Source: Rhodobacter capsulatus
Lineage (GTDB): Bacteria > Pseudomonadota > Alphaproteobacteria > Rhodobacterales > Rhodobacteraceae
NCBI RefSeq assembly: GCF_003254295.1
Contig: NZ_QKZO01000009.1
Location: 1 to 47,842 of the forward strand
Direction: 5' to 3'
DNA length: 47,842 nt
Positions 1 through 6,807 of the stretch are shown here, piece after piece; positions within the stretch are counted from its first letter, which is position 1; each line of letters opens with the position of its first letter. Position numbers and translations under genes: made by a program. The notes beneath the pieces were generated by a model that was not told where the DNA came from, searched no databases, and saw only the letters and a program-made list of their open reading frames with translations.

Positions 1-1
1 A

Positions 2-313
2 ACCGAGTTCACAAGCAAGGCGATTTTGAAATGGGCGAACGTCAACAAGGTGGAGTGGCACTACATCGACCCCGGCAAGCCGCAGCAAAACGGCTTTATC
101 GAGAGCTTCAACGGCAGTCTACGCGACGAATGCCTCAACGAGGAGATCTTCGACAGCCTCGCCGATGCCCGGCGCACCTTGGCCTTGTGGCGCTACGACT
201 ACAACCACGTCAGGCCGCATTCCTCGCTGGGCAATCAGACCCCGGCAGAAGCGCGCCGAGCGCTTGAGCAATCCGAAACCGACCACTATCAAACCCAAGG
301 ACTCTCGTTATGA
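2..313 (+). CDS. IS3-family transposase OrfB, C-terminal part (partial at window edge)
   Basis: This is the C-terminal end of a retroviral-type integrase (rve) transposase. The reading frame is open from base 2: TEFTS, the segment that follows the second catalytic Asp in this family, then [19 protein letters not shown], which holds the catalytic Glu (the E of FIES), and the usual [11 protein letters not shown] tail. It stops with TGA at 311-313, about 12 bp before the presumed inverted repeat. The family works as a frameshifted OrfAB product that cuts and joins the IS ends. No frameshift is visible in this part. Whether the whole copy is intact cannot be known from the window. The recognition is strong because DDE spacing and tail motifs are typical of the IS407-like branch; the exact subgroup is inference. 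Confidence 0.85.
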   Translation, partial: TEFTSKAILKWANVNKVEWHYIDPGKPQQNGFIESFNGSLRDECLNEEIFDSLADARRTLALWRYDYNHVRPHSSLGNQTPAEARRALEQSETDHYQTQGLSL

Positions 314-324
314 ACGAGGGACGA

Positions 325-340
325 CCGGGGGGGCAGGTCA
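325..340 (+). repeat. Putative right terminal inverted repeat of the IS3-family element
   Basis: The run CCGGGGGGGCAGGTCA ends in CA twelve bases past the transposase stop, which is the usual place and form for an IS3-family right end. The matching left repeat lies outside the window, so this rests on position and terminal dinucleotide only. Confidence 0.5.
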
Positions 341-1101
341 GTCCGCATCGTTGCCGCTTCGAAGGCAAAATTTCTGCAGCAAGCATCGAAGGACCGCTTC
401 AGGGAATGCCGCAGCGCAGCATCCGCGCGGCTCGGGCGGTAGCTAATGGGCCGGGTAGGTCGATCATGCGCGAAGCGCCGTCATGAATAATGGGTCCGTT
501 TCCTGCACATACCGTCGCTCCGCAGAACGAGACGCGAGTGGCCGCTTTCGCACAATGCTGCAATCCGACAGAGCCTCTTCGCCCGGCGTGGCTGGTAGAA
601 GCACCGGACGGATCGATGTTTCGTCTTGTTGAAGCCGAAGATTTGACGGAGAAGAGTGACAAGATGCTCATCCAAGCGATAACCCTTTCGTTCAGTCAGC
701 ATTTGGGCGCCCTGAGAATAAAATTTTAAATCAATGCCTTACGTCGGATTTAGCTCTTGGTCGTAGTCTTTAGACTTTGCACGCGAGCGCGGGCAATTGA
801 CGGCGGTTGCCTGCCCCCGCAACCAAAATCTACTAGCTAGATCAACTACATGCGCCCCGCCATCCAGCGGGGCTTTTTGCTGTCGAAACCGCGGGTCAAC
901 AATAGGTCAACAAACGGACGAAAACCGCGTGCGAAAACAGCGGAATAGTAGCCCCGCAGCACGCAGACCGCGCGCAAACCGCAAACGAACGCGTTTGACA
1001 GGAAAGGCGGCCTAATCGGCCGCCTCAAGCCCCTCAGCCTCGTCCTCGATCAGCCCCAGCAGGGCCTCATGGCGGCTAAACATGCCAACTTACCGGTCTA
1101 G
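341..1101. other. Accessory intergenic stretch without a convincing gene
   Basis: About 760 bp between the IS end and the helicase fragment. Open frames exist on both strands (for example plus 490-729 and minus 481-702) but overlap each other, lack ribosome sites and match nothing I recognise. A 23-codon minus-strand frame at 1012-1083 (MFSRHEALLGLIEDEAEGLE...) reads like the acidic C-terminal tail of a lost protein, as its upstream codon is a stop. A 35-codon open stretch directly after the IS end (342-448) could be the tail of a gene cut by the IS. One clear hairpin terminator lies at 854-878. Base composition is lower in GC than the core genes downstream, as expected of a decayed island. 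Confidence 0.5.
854..878 (+). terminator. Rho-independent terminator
   Basis: GCCCCGC, a six-base loop and GCGGGGC form a perfect 7-bp GC stem followed by five T residues. It reads on the plus strand, yet no gene that I can support ends just upstream of it, so it may belong to a lost gene or a small RNA. Confidence 0.65.
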
Positions 1102-1716
1102 TTAGCTACCTTTGACTGTAAACTGGCCAACGAACTTTGCAGCTGTGAGGCCGAAATGATCCAGCTGCTTTGCAATCGTCGCCGGTTCCGTGAACCCGCC
1201 CTTATCACCTACAGCAACCGAGTATGACTTCAGCCGGGCGATCAGGAGATCAAGTTTCTCCTCTGTGATGATCCTAGTATCAGGGTGAAGTGTCGCAGCA
1301 TTCTCTGGCTTGGTCATCTTATGGACCATTATCGGAACGGCTGAGCACGATTTATCATACTGCTTGTCAAACCACATAACAGAGCCGGTACCGTCGTCAG
1401 CCAGTGTGGCCGTCATGTAGATTCGACGTTCGGCCTCAGTGAAGGCTGGTATGTTGTCAATTGGAATGAAGCGCGGCGCGATCTCAACAATACCGCCTCC
1501 AAAAGCTGCTTGGCAAAATGGCAAGACGTCCCGCATAAGCGGCCAGGGCCATTTGAGTTCTTCCCCATGCCGATGAGCATGGAGGATTTCCATCACCTTC
1601 TTTTGCTTGTCTTTCCAAGCCCAGAAGGGAACGTTCATGATTGCAGTTGGGTCTTGTGACTTCACATCGAGAAGCATTGATGGTGATTGCTGCTCAAGGT
1701 CGATGCGCGCAGCCAA
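1102..1716 (-). pseudogene. Helicase-like fragment, remnant of a larger defence or mobile-element gene
   Basis: The frame codes about 200 residues with a possible TTG start at 1716, but no start with a ribosome site, and the same frame meets a stop about 17 codons further upstream. The middle part, with FWAWKDKQ, WPLMRDVLPFC and RRIYMTATLADDG, resembles the segment around motif III (S/T-A-T) of DEAD/DEAH-type helicases from mobile defence loci. Motifs I and II that should precede it are absent, so the 5' part of the gene is lost. After TLADDG the sequence changes character and continues about 95 residues that I do not recognise, with no helicase motifs IV-VI; it may be the tail of another gene joined by deletion. 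Codon use is less GC-biased than the neighbours. Family assignment is moderate and the fusion is inference. Confidence 0.5.
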
Positions 1717-1761
1717 AGGCCTGCACCGAACAGCGAAGATGCCGCCCGGCCAAAGGCTTGC
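1712..1761. repeat. Short direct repeat at the island/core junction
   Basis: GCCAAAGGCCTGC (1712-1724) and GCCAAAGGCTTGC (1749-1761) agree at 12 of 13 positions and are 37 bp apart. They lie exactly where the helicase fragment ends and the hutX coding region stops, so they could mark the deletion junction. Chance similarity is not excluded. Confidence 0.35.
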
Positions 1762-2259
1762 TCATGCGACCCCCTCGCACAGGCGGCTTTCCAACGCGTC
1801 GAAGGCCTCGATCTGCGCCGGGAGCATCTGGCGCGACGCATCGCGGCCCAGATAGACCTTGAACATGCAGTCGCCCGTCGTGTCGTAAAACTGCACCGAG
1901 CGGGTTTCGCTGCCGAAAAGCTTGCGCCGCACGAAGGCGACGCAGGCGCAGGCCTCGATCCGCAGATGGCCGCCGATCGGCTTGCCCTTGAAATTGTACA
2001 TCCCCTGCGCCACCGTGCCGCCCTGCAGCGGTGCTTTCGCCTCGAGGATCACCGGGCCGGTGTTGACGACAAGCGTGATCTCGCCCCAGCCCGCCATCGC
2101 ATCGAGCACCTCGACCATCAGCGCGCCGGGCAGGGCGGTCACCTCGCCCGCGGGCAGCGCGGCAAGCACCGCCAGCGGCGTGGCATTGGCCGCGCGGGCA
2201 ATGTCTTCCAGCGCGGCATGGGGCGTGGCGGCCAGGGCTTCGGCAATCGTCCGGGTCAT
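1762..2259 (-). CDS. hutX: Haem utilization cytosolic carrier HutX/HuvX
   Basis: A 165-residue protein of the HutX/ChuX family, small cytosolic haem carriers that hand haem to a breakdown enzyme. The features are an N-terminal helical part followed by the core with GALMVEVLDAMAGWGEITL, NTGPVILEAKAPLQGG and a C-terminal segment with RSVQFYDTTGDCMFKVYLGR. The ATG at 2259 has GGAGA six bases upstream, and a longer open frame to 2742 is only the shadow of hutW. It starts 11 bp after the hutW stop, so the two are one transcript. HutX with a radical-SAM HutW is the standard anaerobic haem pair. The 3' end abuts the decayed island at 1716, which suggests that a third hut gene or terminator may have been replaced. 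Confidence 0.88.
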   Translation of the reverse strand: MTRTIAEALAATPHAALEDIARAANATPLAVLAALPAGEVTALPGALMVEVLDAMAGWGEITLVVNTGPVILEAKAPLQGGTVAQGMYNFKGKPIGGHLRIEACACVAFVRRKLFGSETRSVQFYDTTGDCMFKVYLGRDASRQMLPAQIEAFDALESRLCEGVA

Positions 2260-2270
2260 CTGTGTCTCCG

Positions 2271-3653
2271 TCAGTTTCGGGAAAGGTCGGGGTGGTGGGC
2301 CAGCCAGCCCAGCAGGCGGGTGGTCATCGGTACCTGCCAGAACCGTCCGGCGCGGCTCAGCCGGTAAAAACGGTGCTGCGGCGCCCAGAGCCCGGCCGCC
2401 TGCCACTGCGCCAGAAGCGGCGCGAAATGATCGGTCAGGCTTTGGGTGGGCCCGGGAACCAGCATGCGCAGCGCGGCCTCGGCGCGGGCAAGATCGAGCA
2501 GGCCGCGCTCCATCCCCGCCTTGATCGCCTGGGCGACGGGGGCGCTGGCCGCCTGCCGCATCATCCCGGCCACCAGCCCGGTGCCCGCCGCCGCCTGCCC
2601 GGCGTAATGGCCCAGATCGGGGGTCAGCCGGAAGCTCAGATCGCCCAGAAAGCCGCCTGCACCGGCGCCGAAGGCCAGGCAATCGGCCCCGCTCTTCACC
2701 GCCAGATTGTAGGCCGAACGTTCGCGCAGGCTGCCCTGCCAATGCGAGGTGGAAATCGGCCGCCAGCCCATTTCCTCGGCCGCGGCCTCGCCCGCGGCGA
2801 AGAAATGGCCCAGTTGGTCGGGGGCGGCCACCTGTTTCTTGCCCTTCTCGATCGCGGTCAGAAGCGGTGTGCCGGGGATCAGGTTCAGCGCGTAAAGGTC
2901 CAGCCCGTCGAGCCCCAGATCGGCGCAGATCCGCACGTCGGCGGCGACATCCTCGGGGCTCTGGCCGGGCAGGCCATAAATCAGATCGACGATCACCGCG
3001 CCCTGATCGAGCGCCACAAGCTCTTGCAAGGCTTGCAAGATCTCGGCGCGGCTGGCCTTGCGGCCGAGCGGGCGGCGGATCGCATCCGAGAAGCTTTGCA
3101 CCCCCAGCGAGACCCGCGTCACCCCGGCGTCAAAGGCCGCGCGGGCCTTGTCCGTGCCAAAGGAATGGATGCGGCCTTCGAGCGTGATTTCGCAATCGGG
3201 TGCCAGCGGCAGATGGCGCCGGATGGCGCGGACCAGCCGGGCGATGTCGGGGGCAGAGAGCGCCGTGGGCGTGCCGCCGCCCAGATAGACCGCCTGCAGC
3301 GGCGGGCCCTCTTGCGCCGGGTGCCGGGCAAAACCCGTCAGCTGCGCGATCAGCGCATCGACATAGGCCGTGCCCAGATCCGCCCGCCAGGGGTTCTGAT
3401 AAAAGCCGCAAAACAGGCAATGGTTTTCGCAAAACGGGATATGGACATAGGCCACCGCGCGGCGGCTGCGCGGGGTGGCCATCAGCCGGTCCCATTCGGT
3501 GGCCAGCTGCGCCGCGGGCACCGGCGCCATCGGCCCGCCCGGATGCGCGCCGCCCTTGCGCGGAAAGGCGCAAGACAGCGGATCGGCGCCGATCGTGGCG
3601 AAAAAGCTTTCGACCGCGGGCGGGGCCGCCAGACGCGCCAGCGCCGCGGTCAT
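2271..3653 (-). CDS. hutW: Radical SAM haem-degrading enzyme HutW/ChuW (HemN-like)
   Basis: About 460 residues. The family opens the haem ring without oxygen by radical SAM methyl transfer, releasing iron in the cytoplasm. The iron-sulfur motif CENHCLFC (Cys 75, 79, 82 from this start) follows YVHIPF, and GGGTPTALS and the SLGVQSF segment are typical of the HemN-like group; the C-terminal helical domain matches HutW length. The start is uncertain: ATG at 3653 is used here, a GTG lies three codons upstream at 3662, and neither has a good ribosome site. Lead gene of the hutW-hutX unit, with a sigma-70-like promoter at 3765-3794. The alternative name, coproporphyrinogen dehydrogenase HemN, is less likely because HutX is next door. 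Confidence 0.88.
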   Translation of the reverse strand: MTAALARLAAPPAVESFFATIGADPLSCAFPRKGGAHPGGPMAPVPAAQLATEWDRLMATPRSRRAVAYVHIPFCENHCLFCGFYQNPWRADLGTAYVDALIAQLTGFARHPAQEGPPLQAVYLGGGTPTALSAPDIARLVRAIRRHLPLAPDCEITLEGRIHSFGTDKARAAFDAGVTRVSLGVQSFSDAIRRPLGRKASRAEILQALQELVALDQGAVIVDLIYGLPGQSPEDVAADVRICADLGLDGLDLYALNLIPGTPLLTAIEKGKKQVAAPDQLGHFFAAGEAAAEEMGWRPISTSHWQGSLRERSAYNLAVKSGADCLAFGAGAGGFLGDLSFRLTPDLGHYAGQAAAGTGLVAGMMRQAASAPVAQAIKAGMERGLLDLARAEAALRMLVPGPTQSLTDHFAPLLAQWQAAGLWAPQHRFYRLSRAGRFWQVPMTTRLLGWLAHHPDLSRN

Positions 3654-3662
3654 GCCGGGCAC

Positions 3663-4056
3663 CGGGCAGGAGAGAGGGGAAACGCGGGCATGTCGAACCT
3701 TTCACCTTGCGGGAGTGACCTGGCGACATGCTGGGCAAAGCGACCCCGACCCGGGGCCTGCGCGATAGAAAGGAATTCCGAGTAATTTTGTCAAGAGGCA
3801 AGCTGCCGCGGCGGCCCGATGGCCCCTCGGGGCAGGCGAGAGGGCGTGGGCGGGGCCCTTCGCCGCATCAGATCCGGCCCGCGCGGGCGTCGGCGGCGGC
3901 GCAGCGTCGAAACGCCGGGTTGATCTTCGGTCCGCTGCGACCGTAGGAGAGGGCCGCGAACAACAGCACAAGATCCCGGCGATGCGACGCGCGTCGCACA
4001 CCTGCCCGTGTTCCCGGTGAAGACGGCGGTGCGAGGGGCAGAGAGGAGACTGGCGT
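3663..4056. other. Divergent intergenic region between hutW and the symporter gene
   Basis: About 390 bp, with no supported gene; open frames here are GC-rich shadows. It carries the hutW promoter candidate (3765-3794) and, near its right end, the ribosome site of the symporter. A small AT-richer block (3765-3800) with the palindrome GGAATTCC is the only obvious regulatory-looking part. I see no clear Fur, Irr or RirA box. Confidence 0.5.
3765..3794 (-). promoter_or_regulatory. Candidate sigma-70 promoter for hutW-hutX
   Basis: On the minus strand TTGACA (3794-3789) is a perfect -35; after 18 bp comes TTCTAT (3770-3765) as a weak -10. The spacer contains GGAATTCC, a palindrome that could be an operator for an iron or haem regulator. 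It sits about 105 bp before the hutW start. Confidence 0.5.
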
Positions 4057-5415
4057 TTGGAACTGATTCATAACTTCTTCAACTGGCTGAACGGGATCGT
4101 CTGGGGCGTGCCGATGATCATGCTGATCCTCGGCACCGGCCTTTTCCTTCAGCTGCGTCTGGGCTTCATGCCGCTGCGCAAGCTGGCCTACGGCTTCCGG
4201 ATGATCTGGAAAAGCCGTACGCCCGGCGCAGATTCGGAGGGGGAAATCACCCCCTACGCGGCGCTGATGACCGCGCTTTCGGCGACCATCGGCACCGGCA
4301 ACATCGCCGGCGTCGCCACCGCCATCGCGGTCGGCGGCCCCGGCGCGCTGTTCTGGATGTGGGTCACCGCCTTTGTCGGCATGGCGACGAAATATGCCGA
4401 AGTGGTCGTCGCGGTGAAATATCGCGAAGTCGACGACAAGGGGGAACATGTCGGCGGCCCGATGTTCGCGATCAAGAACGGGCTGGGCAAGAACTGGGGC
4501 TGGCTGGCCACTGCCTTCGCCTTCTTTGGCGGCCTTGCGGGCTTCGGCATCGGCAACATGGTGCAGGCCAACGGCATTGCGGGCGCGATCCAGAATTCCT
4601 TCGGCATCGAGACCTGGATCACCGGGGCGGTGCTGACGATCGTCACCGGTCTGGTCGTGCTGGGCGGGATCCGGCGCATTGGTGCGGTCGCGGAACGGAT
4701 CGTGCCCTTCATGGCCGTCGTCTATCTGGTCGCCGTCACCTTCGTGCTGGTGATCTTCGCCGAAAACATCCCCGCGGCCTTTGCCACCATCGTCACCGAT
4801 GCCTTCACCGGCACCGCCGCGGCGGGCGGCTTCCTTGGCGCGACGATCATCATGGCGATCCAGAAGGGCGTGGCCCGCGGCATCTTTTCGAACGAGGCGG
4901 GCCTTGGTACCGCCGGGATCGCCCAGGCCTCGGGCTCGACCTCGAACCCGGTGTTCTCGGGCGTGATCGGCATGATGGGGACCTTCATCGACACGATCAT
5001 CATCTGCACGCTGACCGGCCTTGCGATCATGGTCACCGGCGTCTGGACCAGCGGCGAGACCGGGGCGATGCTCTCCTCCTCGGCCTTCGAGGCGGCGATG
5101 CCGGGCTATGGCAAATATGTGCTGACGATCTGTCTGGCGCTCTTTGCCTTCACCACCATCCTTGGCTGGGCCTATTATGCCGAGAAATGCTGGGAATTCC
5201 TGCTGGGCACGATCAGCGAAATTCCGTTCCGGGTGCTGTGGACTGTCGCGGTCTTCTTCGGCGCGACGCTGAGCCTCGATTTCGCCTGGCTGGTGGCGGA
5301 TACGCTCAATGCGCTGATGGCGATCCCGAACCTGATTTCGCTGCTGCTGCTGTCGCCGATCATCGTCAAGCTGACGCGCGACTATTTCGCCCCGGGCGGC
5401 GAAGGCGGGAACTGA
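4057..5415 (+). CDS. Alanine/glycine:cation symporter (AGCS family)
   Basis: A 452-residue inner-membrane carrier that takes up alanine or glycine with sodium or protons. It has the family's 10-11 hydrophobic segments and its signature region TIGTGNIAGVATAI followed by GGPGALFWMWVTAFVGMATKYAE, then FSNEAGLGTAGIAQASG, a typical AGCS motif. Length is normal. The start is TTG at 4057 (protein MELIHNFFNWL...), chosen because GAGGAG stands 8 bp upstream and no ATG fits. It is monocistronic: a divergent hut unit lies upstream and a convergent SGNH gene downstream. A GC-rich hairpin (5424-5451) after the stop may slow both convergent transcripts, but has no T-run. Confidence 0.93.
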   Translation: MELIHNFFNWLNGIVWGVPMIMLILGTGLFLQLRLGFMPLRKLAYGFRMIWKSRTPGADSEGEITPYAALMTALSATIGTGNIAGVATAIAVGGPGALFWMWVTAFVGMATKYAEVVVAVKYREVDDKGEHVGGPMFAIKNGLGKNWGWLATAFAFFGGLAGFGIGNMVQANGIAGAIQNSFGIETWITGAVLTIVTGLVVLGGIRRIGAVAERIVPFMAVVYLVAVTFVLVIFAENIPAAFATIVTDAFTGTAAAGGFLGATIIMAIQKGVARGIFSNEAGLGTAGIAQASGSTSNPVFSGVIGMMGTFIDTIIICTLTGLAIMVTGVWTSGETGAMLSSSAFEAAMPGYGKYVLTICLALFAFTTILGWAYYAEKCWEFLLGTISEIPFRVLWTVAVFFGATLSLDFAWLVADTLNALMAIPNLISLLLLSPIIVKLTRDYFAPGGEGGN

Positions 5416-5508
5416 GGACAAGGGCCGGGGCGTCCTGACGGATGCCCCGGCGCGTTGCGCGGCCTGCCCCGGGGGGCCGCAGGTCGCAGACGGCGCCGGG
5501 CGGCGCGG

Positions 5509-6489
5509 TCAATCGAGGCTGACGCGGAAATCATCCTTCGGCAGCCGGTTCACGAAACGCTCGGCGATTTCGGTGATCACGATATCGGGCTTCAGCGCCG
5601 CGATGAAATCCCAGTCCAGACTGGTCGACCAGACGAAATGCACGTCGCGGAAGGTTTCCGACAGCATCGCCGTCAGCAGATGCGGGCGGAATTCGCAAAA
5701 GGAATCGCCAAACAGAACAACCCTTTTGGCGATCGCCTGCGGCTGGTCGTTGTGGTTGTGCACCATGCAGCCGACGAAGCGCGGCGTGCCCTTGGCCAGG
5801 CCCTCGCTTTCGTTGTAGCGCACCATCTCGTTGTCGGCCTGCCGCTTCGCCTGCCGCAGCACCCGGCCGAAACGCGCATGTTCCAGCACCGGCGGCGACA
5901 GTTTCGCGCCCAGATCCAGCACCATCTCCTTGCCCGGGCCGGGGCGGGCCTTGCTCAGGTCGCAAGGCGTGACGCCCAGGCTTTCGCACAGCCGCAGATA
6001 GGCGACCTGACAGCCCTCGAAGGTCCAGTGGCTGTCGGTCTTGAAGAAGAACTTGTCCGAGCCCTCGGCCTCGCCGCCGCCGGGCTCGACCCGGGCCGCC
6101 CAGTCGCCGCGCGTGCCGCGCAGGTCGGGCAGGATGTCGACGCAAAGCGTGTCATCGGGAAAGGCCCGGGCGAAGCGCGCCCCCGGGTGCTGATCGAAAT
6201 AGCGCAGCGGCGCGGTCAGGTGCTGCGGATAGACCGAGATCTTGTCGGGGACGACAAGGTGACGATACTGCGCCCCGATCTGCGCGCACCGGGCCGCGCG
6301 GGCGCGCAGCAGCGTCACCCAGCCCGCAAGTTCCGGGGCCCCGAAATATCCCGGGTCAGTGTAGTAGCGGCTCACGTCGTTGGAGCCGTCCCACAGGAAC
6401 AACCAGCCATCGCGGCCGCGCAGGATGCCGTTTTCGACGGACAGGCTGTCGGGGCCGCTTCCGCCGGGCGGAAAGGGTTCGATACTCAT
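5509..6489 (-). CDS. AlgX/AlgJ-type SGNH hydrolase-like protein
   Basis: A 326-residue protein with the SGNH-like fold of AlgX/AlgJ, which act in polysaccharide O-acetylation. It shows GRDGWLFLWDGSND near the N-terminus, the catalytic Asp-His pair in TDSHWTFEG, and the nucleophile block VVLFGDSFCEF. No signal peptide is seen with this start, unlike periplasmic AlgX, so it may act in the cytoplasm. ATG 6489 is chosen because AGAGGA lies about 10 bp upstream. An in-frame extension reaches ATG 6678 with coding-like codon use (basic, rich in Arg), so a 389-residue form is possible. No acetyltransferase partner (AlgI-like MBOAT) is nearby. The substrate is unknown. Confidence 0.75.
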   Translation of the reverse strand: MSIEPFPPGGSGPDSLSVENGILRGRDGWLFLWDGSNDVSRYYTDPGYFGAPELAGWVTLLRARAARCAQIGAQYRHLVVPDKISVYPQHLTAPLRYFDQHPGARFARAFPDDTLCVDILPDLRGTRGDWAARVEPGGGEAEGSDKFFFKTDSHWTFEGCQVAYLRLCESLGVTPCDLSKARPGPGKEMVLDLGAKLSPPVLEHARFGRVLRQAKRQADNEMVRYNESEGLAKGTPRFVGCMVHNHNDQPQAIAKRVVLFGDSFCEFRPHLLTAMLSETFRDVHFVWSTSLDWDFIAALKPDIVITEIAERFVNRLPKDDFRVSLD

Positions 6490-6807
6490 ATGCAGGATTC
6501 CTCTTGCGACTTTGGCTGCGGTCCGGCCGATCGGGGCGCGAAAGCCCCCGGTGCTGGCGCGCAGGGCGGCCAGCCAGCGGATCGTGACAGGGCGGCGCTT
6601 TCCGAACAGCGCCGCAAACCCCCGCGCCGACGGCACGGCCGCGCCGATGCTGCGACTGGTTTCACGATCTGGCCACATGACTTGCTCTTTCGGGGTCTCC
6701 GCCCACTGTCGTCACAATGTCATTTCCACCGCAGGCAGACAAGGCTGACGAAAAACGGCAGACGGGGGATGCCCGTCTGCCGTCAAGCTGCAAGCCGCGC
6801 TGCGCCC
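6490..6807. other. Intergenic stretch between SGNH gene and serralysin
   Basis: About 318 bp. The half next to the SGNH gene (to 6678) is open in its frame and could be an N-terminal extension. The other half holds the strong terminator of the serralysin unit (6750-6783). No other gene is seen. Confidence 0.5.
6750..6783 (-). terminator. Strong rho-independent terminator of the serralysin operon
   Basis: ACGGCAGACGGG and CCCGTCTGCCGT form a perfect 12-bp stem with a 5-base loop. Read on the minus strand it is followed by TTTTT. It lies 25 bp past the serralysin stop. Confidence 0.9.

Larger units (their letters stand above)
1..340 (+). mobile_element. 3' end of an IS3-family insertion sequence (left part outside window)
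   Basis: The segment carries the last ~104 codons of a DDE transposase and then a G-rich terminus ending GGGGGGGCAGGTCA at 340. Its reverse complement begins TGACCTGCCCCC, which suits the TG...CA ends of IS3-family elements. Only this end is in the window, so the full length, the partner orfA and any target duplication cannot be read. Downstream sequence (341-1101) has no clear gene, so the element sits in an accessory region, not inside a recognisable core gene. Confidence 0.75.

Noticed and set aside
490-729. Plus-strand 79-codon frame and its minus-strand counterpart 481-702
   Set aside because: No ribosome site, no recognisable family, and the two overlap; not enough to call a gene.
785-830. 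tRNA- or tmRNA-like 3' end (CCCGCAACCA) as an attachment site
   Set aside because: No T-arm consensus and no acceptor partner upstream; the resemblance is only a few bases.
3130-3801. Minus-strand open frame overlapping hutW
   Set aside because: Out of frame with the radical SAM gene and without motifs of its own.
5424-5451. Terminator after the symporter gene
   Set aside because: An 8-bp GC stem is present but with a long loop and no T-run; mentioned only with the gene.
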